A stretch of DNA of 64,000 bases from Verrucomicrobium sp. (GTDB taxonomy: Bacteria > Verrucomicrobiota > Verrucomicrobiia > Methylacidiphilales > GAS474): assembly GCA_028283855.1 (NCBI GenBank), contig JAPWJX010000003.1:1178001-1242000 (forward strand), in the 5' to 3' direction. Below are positions 1 through 8,132 of the stretch, in pieces. The translations under genes were made by a program, and so were the position numbers. The stretch's first letter is position 1. The number at the start of each line of letters is the position of its first letter. The notes below the pieces were generated by a model. That model searched no databases and was not told where the DNA came from. It was given only the letters and a program-made list of their open reading frames with translations.

Positions 1-319
1 AGTAGACGGTGCGGTCGAAGGAGGTGTAGGCGTTCAGGTGGCCGCCGAGGTCCTGAATCTCCCGGGCCATGCCGGAGTTGCCCCGGCTGGGCGTGCCCTT
101 GAAAAGGAGGTGCTCCAGCAGGTGGGAGAGGCCCGCGCCCAGCCAGCGCCCCTCATGGATGCTGCCGGTGGCGCACCAATACTGGATGGAGACGACCGGC
201 GCGGAGGCGTCGGCGGCGGCCAGGATCTGGAGCCCGTTGGGCAGCTCGGAGGAGACGATCTCCGGAAGGAGGGAGCCGCCCGCGCGCGGGAGGGAGCCTG
301 GGACCAGGGAAGCGATCAA
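1..319 (-). CDS. M16 family zinc metallopeptidase, N-terminal fragment (runs off window)
   Basis: Only the N-terminal ~106 residues are present; the gene continues past base 1. The frame reads through a beta-strand-rich start (ELPNGLQILAA) typical of pitrilysin/processing-peptidase-like proteins, and then has HLLEH, the inverted zinc motif HxxEH of family M16, followed by LFKGT and GGHLNAYTSFDRT, which are also family hallmarks. An in-frame TAG lies just upstream and the first usable start is TTG at 319, three bases after the stop of the Minf_1886 gene, so the two are probably cotranscribed. No signal peptide is obvious. The family identity is secure; the exact start is not. Confidence 0.85.
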   Translation of the reverse strand, partial: MIASLVPGSLPRAGGSLLPEIVSSELPNGLQILAAADASAPVVSIQYWCATGSIHEGRWLGAGLSHLLEHLLFKGTPSRGNSGMAREIQDLGGHLNAYTSFDRTVY

Positions 320-322
320 CGA

Positions 323-802
323 CTATTCTTTCGTGGCGCCGGAGGACTTTTTCCCCGGCTTGTTCTTCCGGGGGCGGGGGACGCGGGGGAGCTTCGTCAG
401 CGAGCCGCGCGGGTCCTGATGGTGGGGCCGGAAGGGCTTCACGAACGCGTCGTGGAAGTTGAACCCTTCCCGGAAATCGTTGAGAGAATCGGTGTCGGTC
501 TTCCCCAGGATGCCGAATTTCACCAGGTTGAAGACGATCTCGCCGAAGTCCTCGCAGCGGGTGATGCCCCACTCGTTGAGGACGGCCTTGCTCATGGGGC
601 CGAACTCGTCCAGGGCGTAGTCGCGCAGGCCGCCCAGGAGTTCCTGGCCGCTGACGTGCCCGCGGGGGCCGTGGCTGGCGCGCTTGAGGTTCTTGAGGGT
701 GTGGTCCAGGCCCTCGCGGACGAAGCCGTAGCAATCGGCCGTGTAGCGGGGGTCGGCCTCGCAGATCTCCTGAATGACTTGAGCAAAATCCCGTTTGGCC
801 AT
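323..802 (-). CDS. Minf_1886 family conserved protein (Verrucomicrobia/Planctomycetes-restricted)
   Basis: 159 aa. The pattern GFVREGLDHTL ... HVSGQELLGGLRDYA ... FGPMSKAVLNEWGI ... CEDFGEIVFNLV ... FNFHDAFVKPF matches the uncharacterised family named after Methylacidiphilum Minf_1886, which is essentially confined to Verrucomicrobia and Planctomycetes. Its function is unknown. The C-terminal ~30 residues are very basic and proline rich (PRPRKNKPGKK), a tail that could bind nucleic acid, but this is inference. It starts with ATG two bases after the stop of the small membrane-protein gene and is followed after three bases by the M16 peptidase, so the three look like one transcript. Confidence 0.88.
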   Translation of the reverse strand: MAKRDFAQVIQEICEADPRYTADCYGFVREGLDHTLKNLKRASHGPRGHVSGQELLGGLRDYALDEFGPMSKAVLNEWGITRCEDFGEIVFNLVKFGILGKTDTDSLNDFREGFNFHDAFVKPFRPHHQDPRGSLTKLPRVPRPRKNKPGKKSSGATKE

Positions 803-804
803 AG

Positions 805-984
805 TTAGTCGGCTTTTTCCGGCTGGGGGGCCGGATTCAGGGGGGTTGAAGGTTGAGTTGGGTGGGTCGCTTGCGCTTCCATCACGTTCCTCACAGCACG
901 GACGATGCCACCTAGGAGGAGGAGGGCAAGAACAAACAGGACAAGTCCCTGTTCCCGCCGGGTAAGCCAGAGGTTAACCTTCAC
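805..984 (-). CDS. Small single-pass membrane protein (59 aa)
   Basis: A short open frame with GTG start at 984 and TAA at 805-807, found by reading the gap between leuS and the Minf_1886 gene. The protein has a basic N-terminus (WLTRREQ), one clear hydrophobic helix at about residues 14-28 (LVLFVLALLLLGG), then a basic residue pair and a short proline-rich tail ending PQPEKAD. An N-terminal helix of the type LTRREQ-hydrophobic also begins ComEA-like proteins, but no helix-hairpin-helix domain follows here. It lies two bases upstream of the Minf_1886 start codon and downstream of a TATAAT box, so it is probably the first gene of that operon. No function can be assigned. Confidence 0.62.
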   Translation of the reverse strand: MKVNLWLTRREQGLVLFVLALLLLGGIVRAVRNVMEAQATHPTQPSTPLNPAPQPEKAD

Positions 985-1014
985 GTGGGGAAGGGGTTGG
1001 CGTGCTTTCTAGGT

Positions 1015-1020
1015 ATTATA
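1015..1020 (-). promoter_or_regulatory. TATAAT -10 box ahead of the small membrane protein/Minf_1886 operon
   Basis: A perfect TATAAT on the minus strand, 30 bases upstream of the GTG at 984 and just outside the leuS stop codon. No convincing -35 hexamer sits 16-18 bases upstream, because that stretch is the end of leuS. It is the only perfect -10 box noticed in this GC-rich stretch. Confidence 0.45.
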
Positions 1021-1042
1021 ACTAGGTGGGGCGGGTTCCGAT

Positions 1043-3511
1043 TTAGCGAACCACGAAGTTGATCAGCTTCTGCGGAACGTAAACGACCTTAAGGACTTCT
1101 TTTCCCGCCACCCAGGGTAAAACTGTCTCATCGGCGCGGGCGGCGGCCTCGACGGCTTCCCGTTCCGCAGCGACGGGGACGGTGACCCGGCCCCGGACCT
1201 TGCCGGAAACCTGGACGACGATCTCGACCTCGCTCTTCACCAGGTAGCGTTCCTCCGCCACGGGCCAGGCCTCGTAGGTCAGGGATTGGGTGTGGCCCAG
1301 CCGCTCCCACAGCTCCTCCGCCAGGTGGGGGGCAAAGGGAGCCAGGAGCAGGACCAGCGTCCGCACGATGGAGCGGGGGCGTTTCTCCTCCTTCGTCAGG
1401 TCGTTCACCAGCACCATCATCTGGGCGATGGCGGTGTTGAACTGGAGGCGGTCGAGGTCGTCGGTCACCTTCTTGACCGTCTCGTGCAGGCGGCGCAGGA
1501 GCGGCTCGGGGGCGGGGACGTCGGCCAGATTGGGGTGGGGCTGCCAGCGGCCTTCCTGGTCTTCCTCCGCCACCAGGCGCCAGGCGCGGCCCAGGAAGCG
1601 GTAGACCCCCTCGATGCCCTGGCTGGACCAGGGCTTCATCTGTTCCAGGGGGCCCAGGAACATTTCAAAGAGGCGGACCGAGTCGGCGCCGTATTCGCCG
1701 ATGATCTCGTCCGGGTTGACGATGTTGCCCAGGGACTTCGACATCTTCTGGTTGTCCTCGCCCAGGATGATGCCCTGGTTCACCAGCTTGCGGAACGGCT
1801 CCGGGGAGGTGACCACGCCGATGTCGAAGAGGACCTTGTGCCAGAAGCGCGCGTAGAGGAGGTGGAGCACCGCGTGCTCCGCGCCGCCGACGTAGAGGTC
1901 GACGCCGCCGCCCTTCCCGCCCAGCCAGTAGCGCTCGGCCTCCGGGGAAATCGGGCCCTGCGCATACGTCGGATCGCAGAAGCGGAGGTAATACCAGCAG
2001 GAGCCCGCCCACTGGGGCATGGTGTTCGTCTCCCGGGTGGAGCCGTCGGGGAGCTGGAGCCACTCCTTCGCCTTGGTGAGGGGGGCTTGGCCATCGGCGC
2101 TCGGCTTGAAGTCGTCGAGGTCGGGCGGCAGCAGCGGCAGCTCGTCCTCCGCCAGGGCGCGGTGCTCGCCGTCCTTCCACAGGATGGGGAAGGGCTCGCC
2201 CCAGTAACGCTGGCGGGAGAAGAGCCAGTCGCGCAGCTTGAACTGCACCTTGGCCTTGCCCGTCCCTTCCTTTTCCAGGAAGGCGGTGATCTTTTTCTTG
2301 GCCTCGGCGGTGGCCAGGCCGTCGAGGAAGCCGGAATTGACGGCGACGCCTTCCCCGGCGAAGCAGCCCTCCACGGGCTGCGGCGGCTGCACCACCTCCA
2401 CGATGGGGAGGCCGAAGGCGACGGCGAACTCGTGGTCCCGCTCGTCGTGCGCGGGGACGGCCATGATCGCTCCGGTGCCGTAGCTGGCCAAAACGTAGTC
2501 GGCGATCCAGATGGGGAGCTTCTGCCCGTTGACCGGATTGACGGCGAAGCCGCCCGTGGCGGTGCCGGTCTTTTCCTTGGCCAGGTCGGTCCGCTCCAGG
2601 TCGCTCTTCGTGGCGGCCTTTTCCCGGTAGGCGCGGACGGCCTCCGCTTGCGCGGGCGCGGTCACGGCGTCGACCAGCGGATGCTCCGGAGCGAGGACCA
2701 GATACGTCGCGCCGAAGAGGGTGTCCGGCCGGGTGGTGAAGACGGTCAGCTTCCGCCGGTCCTCCAGGGCGAAGTCGACCTCCGCCCCCTCGCTGCGGCC
2801 GATCCAGTTCCGCTGCATTTCCTTGAGCGACTCGGGCCAGTCCAGTAGGTCGAGGTCGGCCAGGAGCCGCTCCGCGTAGGCGGTGATTTTCAGCATCCAC
2901 TGGCGCAAGGGGCGGCGGACGACGGGATGGCTGCCGCGCTCGGAGCGGGGGCCTTCCGGCGTCTGGAGGACCTCCTCGTTCGCCAGCACGGTGCCCAGGT
3001 TGGGGCAATACCAGACCGGCGCGTCGGAGACGTAGGCCAGGCCCTTCTTGTAGAGCTGAAGGAAGATCCACTGGGTCCAGCGGAAATACTTCGGATCGGT
3101 CGTGTCGATCTCCCGGTTCCAGTCGTAGGAAAAGCCCATGGAGTCGATCTGCCGCTTGAAGGTGGCCACGTTCTTGGCCGTCGTCTCTCGCGGATGGGTG
3201 CCGGTCTGGATGGCGTATTGCTCCGCGGGAAGGCCGAAGGCGTCCCACCCCATCGGGTGCAGGACGTTGCAGCCGCGCATCCGCTTGTAGCGGGCCACGA
3301 TGTCGGTGGCGGTGTACCCTTCCAGGTGGCCGACGTGCAGGCCCGCGCCGGAGGGGTAGGGGAACATGTCCAGGACGTAGTACTTCGGCTTGTCCGCGCC
3401 GGGCTCGCCCGGGTTGGGCGTGCGGAAAGTCTGCCGCTCCGCCCAAAGGCGCTGCCATTTGGGCTCGAATTCGGCGAAGGGGAACTGCTTGCGGGCCGGC
3501 GTCGTCTGCAT
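1043..3511 (-). CDS. leuS: Leucyl-tRNA synthetase
   Basis: 822 aa, the usual length for bacterial LeuRS. It charges tRNA-Leu with leucine in the cytosol. The class Ia signature HIGH appears as [12 protein letters not shown] near residue 60, the KMSKS loop as KMSKSLGN at about residue 600, and the CP1 editing domain ([21 protein letters not shown]) lies between them. The anticodon-binding and C-terminal domains are complete. I start at the ATG at 3511 ([12 protein letters not shown]), since KQFPF..EPKWQ is the normal beginning of the protein; an in-frame TTG 39 bases upstream is less likely. The first gene diverging from it is rdgB, 85 bases away. Confidence 0.97.
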   Translation of the reverse strand: MQTTPARKQFPFAEFEPKWQRLWAERQTFRTPNPGEPGADKPKYYVLDMFPYPSGAGLHVGHLEGYTATDIVARYKRMRGCNVLHPMGWDAFGLPAEQYAIQTGTHPRETTAKNVATFKRQIDSMGFSYDWNREIDTTDPKYFRWTQWIFLQLYKKGLAYVSDAPVWYCPNLGTVLANEEVLQTPEGPRSERGSHPVVRRPLRQWMLKITAYAERLLADLDLLDWPESLKEMQRNWIGRSEGAEVDFALEDRRKLTVFTTRPDTLFGATYLVLAPEHPLVDAVTAPAQAEAVRAYREKAATKSDLERTDLAKEKTGTATGGFAVNPVNGQKLPIWIADYVLASYGTGAIMAVPAHDERDHEFAVAFGLPIVEVVQPPQPVEGCFAGEGVAVNSGFLDGLATAEAKKKITAFLEKEGTGKAKVQFKLRDWLFSRQRYWGEPFPILWKDGEHRALAEDELPLLPPDLDDFKPSADGQAPLTKAKEWLQLPDGSTRETNTMPQWAGSCWYYLRFCDPTYAQGPISPEAERYWLGGKGGGVDLYVGGAEHAVLHLLYARFWHKVLFDIGVVTSPEPFRKLVNQGIILGEDNQKMSKSLGNIVNPDEIIGEYGADSVRLFEMFLGPLEQMKPWSSQGIEGVYRFLGRAWRLVAEEDQEGRWQPHPNLADVPAPEPLLRRLHETVKKVTDDLDRLQFNTAIAQMMVLVNDLTKEEKRPRSIVRTLVLLLAPFAPHLAEELWERLGHTQSLTYEAWPVAEERYLVKSEVEIVVQVSGKVRGRVTVPVAAEREAVEAAARADETVLPWVAGKEVLKVVYVPQKLINFVVR

Positions 3512-3596
3512 GGGGGCCGGAAGTACACGGGCAAACGGGGGCCGCTTCAATCAAAAACACCCTGGAAATGGGCCGCCCGGCGGGTTACATGGAGCG

Positions 3597-4208
3597 ATGC
3601 CGACCCTCCCCCGCCTCCTCGTCGCCACCCGGAACGCCGGAAAGGCCCGCGAATTCGCCGCCATGCTGGGCGGCCAATGGCGGGTGGAAACCCTGCTCGA
3701 CCATCCCGACCTGCCGGAGCCGGTGGAGGACGGGGCCACCTTCCAGGAAAACGCGGCCAAGAAGGCCCTGACCATCGCCGCCCACGTCGGGCCGGAGGTC
3801 GCGGTCCTGGCGGACGATTCCGGCCTGGAAGTCGACGCCCTGGACGGCGCGCCCGGCGTCTATTCCGCCCGCTACGCCGGGGAGCCGAAGAGCGACGCCC
3901 GGAATAATGAGAAGCTCCTGGCCGCCCTGGCCGGGGTGCCTGCCATTCAACGCGGGGCCCAGTTCCGCTGCTCCCTTTGCCTGGCGCGGGGCGGGGAGGT
4001 CACGGCGGCGAGCGACGGGGTCTGCCGGGGCGCGATCCTGGAGGCGCCGCGCGGGGCGGAGGGCTTTGGCTACGATCCGCTCTTTGTCCCGGAGGGTTTT
4101 TCCCAGACTTTTGCCGAAATGGACGCCGCCGCGAAGCACGCCATCAGCCACCGGGCGCGGGCGTTGGAAGGATTGGCGAAAAAGTTGGGCAGCCTCTCTG
4201 TAAAATAG
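3597..4208 (+). CDS. rdgB: RdgB/HAM1 family XTP/dITP pyrophosphatase
   Basis: 203 aa. It hydrolyses non-canonical purine triphosphates (dITP, XTP) to monophosphates, cleaning the nucleotide pool. All family marks are intact: TRNAGKAREF near the start, LADDSGLEVDAL followed by APGVYSARYAG, GFGYDPLF (base pocket and metal region), and the terminal SHR of AISHRARAL. An SD-like GGAG lies directly before the ATG at 3597. The stop codon is inside an inverted repeat (4196-4221), and 17 bases later a second RdgB-like gene begins. The two are a tandem paralogous pair with quite different pocket residues. Confidence 0.95.
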   Translation: MPTLPRLLVATRNAGKAREFAAMLGGQWRVETLLDHPDLPEPVEDGATFQENAAKKALTIAAHVGPEVAVLADDSGLEVDALDGAPGVYSARYAGEPKSDARNNEKLLAALAGVPAIQRGAQFRCSLCLARGGEVTAASDGVCRGAILEAPRGAEGFGYDPLFVPEGFSQTFAEMDAAAKHAISHRARALEGLAKKLGSLSVK

Positions 4209-4221
4209 GCGAATTACAGAG
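4196..4221 (+). promoter_or_regulatory. Inverted repeat with a one-mismatch copy of the AATAGCCGAATTA motif
   Basis: CTCTGTAA (4196-4203) and TTACAGAG (4214-4221) are perfect 8-bp inverted arms around a 10-base loop. Bases 4204-4216 read AATAGGCGAATTA, one base different from the 13-bp motif found exactly at four other places, and end nine bases before the ATG at 4226. There is no T-run, so it is not a standard terminator. It may be a hairpin between the two rdgB-type genes, a variant regulatory site, or both; the single mismatch makes membership uncertain. Confidence 0.4.
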
Positions 4222-4225
4222 AAGC

Positions 4226-5080
4226 ATGGATGCCTCCCTCCATTTCAGCACGGAAAAGCCGGTCTTGGTCCTGGCGTCTAGCAACGCGGGCAAGATCGCG
4301 GAGCTGAAGAACCTCGTCGGCGACGCGGTTCACCTGGCCACTCCGCCCGATCTGCCGGAGGTCGAGGAAACCGGAAACACCTTCCAGAAAAACGCCCATC
4401 TCAAGTCCCTGGCCATCAGCAAGCACCTGAATCACCCCGGCGTCTTCGTCCTGGCGGACGATTCCGGCATCCAGGTCGACGCGCTGAAGGGCCGTCCCGG
4501 CGTCCTTTCCGCCCGCTACTGCCAGATGGCCAATACCCGCCAGGCCTGGGACCCCCGCACGGTGAAGGAAAACAGCATCACCCCCGCCGAGCGTGAGGTA
4601 GAGAACAACCGCCGAATGATTTCCGATTTAAAGCACGTCCCGGTCCGCCGCCGCGGCGCGCAATTCCACACGGTCCTCTCCCTGGTCCGCGACGGGAAGG
4701 TTCTCATCACGGTCGAGTCGGTTTGCCGGGGGAAAATCGCCCGCAAGGTGCAGGGGGAAAAGGGCTTTTCCTACGACCGCCTCTTCCTGCCCAACGGCCA
4801 GGCGGGCCGCCCCCGCACCTTCGGCGAAATGGAGATGGAGGAGAAGCACCGCTACAGCGTCCGTGCCAAGGCGCTGGAGCAGATGGTGCGGACGATGCGC
4901 CACTACCATCTCCTGCCGGAGGAAACCCCGGTCAAACTGGCCAAGGCCGCCCCGAACGCCCAAAAGGCCGAATTGCGGACGGCGGTCTGGGTTTCCGAAT
5001 CGCTGCGGGGCCGGGACGAACGGGGCCGCCTGCCGATGGTGCGCAACCCGGACGTGCGCTGGCACGGCCGCCAGACTTAA
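4226..5080 (+). CDS. Divergent RdgB-like (HAM1 fold) protein with insertion and C-terminal extension
   Basis: 284 aa against ~200 for the family. The N-terminal half follows RdgB closely (ASSNAGKIAEL, LADDSGIQVDALKGRPGVLSARY). A ~25-residue insertion then follows (around residues 95-125), and the base-pocket motifs are altered: GFGYDPLF has become GFSYDRLF, and the terminal SHR has become SVR (HRYSVRAKAL). About 70 extra residues follow, ending RNPDVRWHGRQT. The triphosphate-binding Asn, Lys and acidic residues are kept, so it may be an active pyrophosphatase with another substrate, or a non-enzymatic relative. It starts 17 bases after rdgB, overlaps the end of purM on the other strand by 4 bases, and has a one-mismatch copy of the orphan-gene motif just upstream. 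Confidence 0.85.
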   Translation: MDASLHFSTEKPVLVLASSNAGKIAELKNLVGDAVHLATPPDLPEVEETGNTFQKNAHLKSLAISKHLNHPGVFVLADDSGIQVDALKGRPGVLSARYCQMANTRQAWDPRTVKENSITPAEREVENNRRMISDLKHVPVRRRGAQFHTVLSLVRDGKVLITVESVCRGKIARKVQGEKGFSYDRLFLPNGQAGRPRTFGEMEMEEKHRYSVRAKALEQMVRTMRHYHLLPEETPVKLAKAAPNAQKAELRTAVWVSESLRGRDERGRLPMVRNPDVRWHGRQT

Positions 5081-6093
5081 CCGAGGCGCACCCGGCCGGT
5101 CCCTTTGACGATCCGGCCGATCACCCTGCCGCCGGAGAGGCGGGCCGCCTGGGCCGCGTCCTTTTCCGCGACGACGAGGACCATGCCGATCCCCATGTTG
5201 AAGACCTGGTAGGGCTCTTCCCCGGCGATCTTTCCCTTTTCCACCAGGAAGCGGAAGAGGGGCGGGATTTCCCAGGAGCCGAGGTCAATCCGCGCGTCGA
5301 CTTTCTTCGGCAGAACGCGGGGGAGGTTGTCCAGGAGGCCGCCGCCGGTGATGTGGGCCATGCCTTTCACGGTCACGGCGCGGCGCGTTTTCCGCAGGAC
5401 GGGCAGGTAGTTGGGGTGGACGGCCAGCAGGGCCTCGCCGAGCGTCCCCTTGAGGCCGGGAAGGCGGCTCTTCAGGGTCAGCTTCAGCTTGTCGAAGAGG
5501 ATGTGCCGGGCCAGGGCGTAGCCGTTCGTGTGCAGGCCGGTGGCGGGCAGGCCGATGAGGGCGTCCCCCGCGCGGATCGAGCGCCCGTCGACGATCTTTT
5601 TCCGGTCGACGACGCCGACGATGGAGCCGACCAGGTCGTAATCCTTCCCGTGGTAGAGGCCGGGCATTTGGGCGGTTTCCCCGCCGATGAGGGCGCAGCC
5701 CGCCCCCTTGCAGCCGCGGACCAGGCCGGTGAGGATCTGCCGGAAGCGCTTCGGCTCCAGCTTGGAGGTGCCGATGTAGTCGAGGAAGAAGAGGGGCTCC
5801 GCGCCCAGGACGGCGATGTCGTTGACGCAGTGGTTCACCAGGTCCTCGCCGATCGTGTCGTGGCGGTCGGCCATCTCGGCGACTTTCAGCTTCGTCCCCA
5901 CGCCGTCGATGGAGCCGACGAGGACGGGGTCCTTCATCTTGGGGAATTTGGCGCGGAAGAGGCCGCCGAAGCCGCCGATGGAGCCGAGGACCTCCGGCCG
6001 CCGCGCGGCGGCGACCAGGGCGCCGATGCCGCCCTTGACGCGGTTGCCCAGGTCGACATCGACGCCGGCCCGGCTGTAGAGCTTTTTCTTCAT
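5077..6093 (-). CDS. purM: Phosphoribosylformylglycinamidine cyclo-ligase (AIR synthetase)
   Basis: 338 aa from the ATG at 6093. It converts FGAM to AIR with ATP, step five of de novo purine synthesis. Recognisable blocks are YSRAGVDVDLGN, the SIDGVGTKLKVA strand, HCVNDIAVLGAEPLFFLDY, GCALIGGETAQMPG, LPATGLHTNGYALAR and AHITGGGLLDNLPR. The ATG overlaps the purF stop by one base (TGATG), so the two purine genes are translationally coupled; a TTG three bases upstream is a possible alternative. It ends convergently with the RdgB-like gene. Confidence 0.96.
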   Translation of the reverse strand: MKKKLYSRAGVDVDLGNRVKGGIGALVAAARRPEVLGSIGGFGGLFRAKFPKMKDPVLVGSIDGVGTKLKVAEMADRHDTIGEDLVNHCVNDIAVLGAEPLFFLDYIGTSKLEPKRFRQILTGLVRGCKGAGCALIGGETAQMPGLYHGKDYDLVGSIVGVVDRKKIVDGRSIRAGDALIGLPATGLHTNGYALARHILFDKLKLTLKSRLPGLKGTLGEALLAVHPNYLPVLRKTRRAVTVKGMAHITGGGLLDNLPRVLPKKVDARIDLGSWEIPPLFRFLVEKGKIAGEEPYQVFNMGIGMVLVVAEKDAAQAARLSGGRVIGRIVKGTGRVRLG

Positions 6094-7586
6094 CAAATGA
6101 GGTGTTCCTGCCAGACGTCGGCCTCATCCAGGAGGGGGCCCGCGCCGGTGGTGGCGTGGCGCTCCAGGCGGAGCTTGTCGGCCTCGTCCTTCACCTCCAC
6201 GGGGTAGTCCCCGTTGAAGCAGGCCAGGCAGAAGCGGTCTTCCGGCAGGCCGCAGGCGCGGACCATGCTGGCGGTGTCCAGGTAGCCCAGGGAGTCGGCG
6301 CCCAGGTATTTCTTGATCGCCTCGGCGTCCATCTGGTTGGCGATCAGGTCGGCCGGGTCGGGGAAGTCGATGCCGTAGTGGCAGGGATGGCGGTGGGGCG
6401 GGCAGCTGATGCGGATGTGGACTTCCTTGGCCCCGGCCTCCCGCAGGTTCACCACGCGGGCGCGGGCGGTGGTGCCGCGGACGATCGAGTCGTCGACGAC
6501 GATGACGCGCTTTCCCTTCACCGCCGCCTTGATGAGGTTGAGCTTCACCCGCACGCCGAAGCTGCGCGTGAGCTGGGAGGGCTGCAGGAAGGTGCGGCCG
6601 ATGTAATGGTTGCGGACGAAGGCCTGCCCGTAGGGGATGCCCGATTCCTCCGCGTAGCCCAGGGCGGCGTAGTTGCCGGAGTCGGGGATGGGGACGACCA
6701 GGTCGGCCTCCACCGGGTGGAGGCGGGCCAGCGCCTGCCCCATGCGGATGCGGGCCTGGGAGACGCCGTGGCCGGAGAGGGTGCTGTCCGGCCGGGCGAA
6801 GTAGACGAACTCGAAGACGCAGAGGGCCTGGCGGGGCTTCGGCACGTAGGGCTTGAGGGAGCGCAGCCCCTGCTCGTCGATGACGACGATCTCCCCCGGC
6901 TCCACGTCGCGGACGAACTCGGCGTGGATGAGGTCCAGGGCGCACGTTTCGCTGGAGAGGACGTAGGCCCCGTCCAGCTTGCCGATGCACAGCGGGCGGA
7001 AGCCGAAGGCGTCGCGCGCGCCGATGATCTCGCTTTCCCCCATGACGACCAGGGAGAAGGCTCCCTGGATGCGGCCCAGGGTCTCGATGATGCTCTGCTC
7101 CCGCGCGGCGGGCCCGCCGCCGGCGGGGCCCAGCTTGGCCATGAGGTGGACGATGATCTCGCTGTCCGTGGTGGTCTGGAAGATGGAGCCCTGGGCCTCC
7201 AATTCCTCCCGCAGGATGCCCGCGTTGACCAGGTTCCCGTTGTGGGCGATGGCCAGCTGCCCCTTGGAGCAGGTGACGGTGATCGGCTGGGCGTTCTTGA
7301 TGTTGCTGGAGCCGGTCGTCGAGTAGCGGACGTGGCCGATGGCGCGGGTGCCAGTGAGGCGCTTGATCTCCGCCTCCGGAAAGACCTGGGAGACCAGGCC
7401 CATGCCCCGGTGGACCTCGAAGGGGAGGCTGTTCCCCGGCGCGCTGACGATTCCCGCGCTCTCCTGCCCGCGGTGCTGGAGGGCGTAGAGGCCGTAGTAG
7501 GTCAGCTCGGCGGCGTTGGGGTGGCCGTAGACGGCGAAGACGCCGCATTCGTGGGAGGGGAAATAGGCGGAATCGGCGGGATCCAT
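6093..7586 (-). CDS. purF: Amidophosphoribosyltransferase
   Basis: 497 aa. It transfers ammonia from glutamine to PRPP, the committed step of purine synthesis. The N-terminal glutaminase nucleophile is Cys14 of HECGVF, which implies removal of a 13-residue propeptide as in the Bacillus-type enzyme. The PRPP loop is VIVVDDSIVRGTTA. Cysteines placed like the Fe-S ligands of the Bacillus enzyme are present (ALCVFEFVYF, ISCPPHRHPC, CLACFNGDYP), so an oxygen-sensitive [4Fe-4S] form is likely. Upstream bases 7587-7735 are shared with the divergent 82-aa orphan gene and contain repeats described separately. Confidence 0.97.
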   Translation of the reverse strand: MDPADSAYFPSHECGVFAVYGHPNAAELTYYGLYALQHRGQESAGIVSAPGNSLPFEVHRGMGLVSQVFPEAEIKRLTGTRAIGHVRYSTTGSSNIKNAQPITVTCSKGQLAIAHNGNLVNAGILREELEAQGSIFQTTTDSEIIVHLMAKLGPAGGGPAAREQSIIETLGRIQGAFSLVVMGESEIIGARDAFGFRPLCIGKLDGAYVLSSETCALDLIHAEFVRDVEPGEIVVIDEQGLRSLKPYVPKPRQALCVFEFVYFARPDSTLSGHGVSQARIRMGQALARLHPVEADLVVPIPDSGNYAALGYAEESGIPYGQAFVRNHYIGRTFLQPSQLTRSFGVRVKLNLIKAAVKGKRVIVVDDSIVRGTTARARVVNLREAGAKEVHIRISCPPHRHPCHYGIDFPDPADLIANQMDAEAIKKYLGADSLGYLDTASMVRACGLPEDRFCLACFNGDYPVEVKDEADKLRLERHATTGAGPLLDEADVWQEHLI

Positions 7587-7647
7587 CGGGAGGCCTTCAC
7601 CTTATGGAAGCAGGGGCGGGAGTAAAGCGGCTTTGCCGTCGCAATTC

Positions 7648-7675
7648 CGTAACAAAGCGTTTCAGGAAACGTAAC
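7648..7675. promoter_or_regulatory. Candidate operator between purF and the 82-aa orphan gene
   Basis: CGTAAC occurs at 7648-7653 and again at 7670-7675, exactly 22 bases apart (two helical turns). Between them lies a perfect inverted repeat, CGTTTC-AG-GAAACG (7658-7671), overlapping the second copy. The block sits 61-87 bases from either start codon in the only sizeable divergent gap of the purine region. It could bind a repressor or activator of purF or of the orphan gene; no known binding protein is identified. Confidence 0.35.
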
Positions 7676-7712
7676 CGAAGCGCCGCCGGTTTTCCGCATG
7701 TGCCGGTTAAAA

Positions 7713-7725
7713 AATAGCCGAATTA
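7713..7725 (+). promoter_or_regulatory. AATAGCCGAATTA motif, copy 1
   Basis: Exact 13-bp copy, ending ten bases before the ATG at 7736 and preceded by TTAAAA. The same sequence lies before three other uncharacterised genes. No Shine-Dalgarno sequence lies between the motif and this ATG, so either the motif is part of a core promoter giving a short-leader mRNA, or it acts in the 5' leader. Confidence 0.7.
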
Positions 7726-7735
7726 AATAAAAGAT

Positions 7736-7984
7736 ATGAACTACGTTCCTTCTGACCGCCCGGATCCCGATGAGCTCGTTTTTGGTGGCTTTGACGCCGA
7801 CCCGAAGTTCTACCAGCAAAAGGACGCCGTTTATAATCCGCCGCAGGTCCATCCGGGCTTCGCCCCCCATTCCCGCGAGCTGCGGGCCAAGGAATCCTTG
7901 GCCGGAGCCGATTTCACCGCTTCCCGCAACGGCCTGGGCCGCGCGCCGGAGGCCGGCACGGGCTCGATCGAGGCGGCGATTTAA
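7736..7984 (+). CDS. Orphan 82-aa hydrophilic protein under the AATAGCCGAATTA motif
   Basis: I do not recognise it. It is soluble-looking, acidic at the N-terminus (PDPDELVFGGFDADPKF), with no signal peptide, helix span or cysteine. The C-terminal half is rich in Ala, Gly and Glu. Reality as a gene is supported by its own motif 10 bases upstream, codon use like its neighbours, and a strong intrinsic terminator 20 bases downstream of the TAA, which makes it a self-contained monocistronic unit. The lack of an SD sequence suggests a short or leaderless mRNA. Confidence 0.65.
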   Translation: MNYVPSDRPDPDELVFGGFDADPKFYQQKDAVYNPPQVHPGFAPHSRELRAKESLAGADFTASRNGLGRAPEAGTGSIEAAI

Positions 7985-8004
7985 CCGTTCCTGACGCGCT
8001 TTCA

Positions 8005-8046
8005 GCCGCGCCTTTCTCCCTTGGGGGAGAGAGGCGCGGCTTTTTT
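8005..8046 (+). terminator. Rho-independent terminator after the 82-aa orphan
   Basis: A long GC-rich stem, GCCGCGCCTTTCTCCC (8005-8020), a TT loop, and its near-complement at 8023-8040, followed by six Ts (8041-8046). This is one of the few textbook intrinsic terminators in the window. Confidence 0.92.
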
Positions 8047-8132
8047 GCGCCATCTTCCCGTCACACGGGAGAAACGGGGAATTCACTTCCCGTACGCGGT
8101 TTCTTAAAAAAGGGCTGCCAGGGTCGGCGGCG

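Noticed and set aside
38-808. Plus-strand 256-aa frame over the M16 and Minf_1886 genes
   Set aside because: Both minus-strand genes are recognised families; the plus frame has no recognisable content.
1286-2848. Long open frame antisense to leuS (520 aa)
   Set aside because: It is a shadow of the high-GC leuS codons, with low-complexity Gly/Ala/Val/Asp composition and no family resemblance; the same holds for long antisense frames over hrpB, ilvD, ligA, purF and the AddB-like gene.
4204-4216. Counting AATAGGCGAATTA as a full motif copy
   Set aside because: One mismatch, and it falls inside an inverted repeat around the rdgB stop that could explain it otherwise; noted as possible only.
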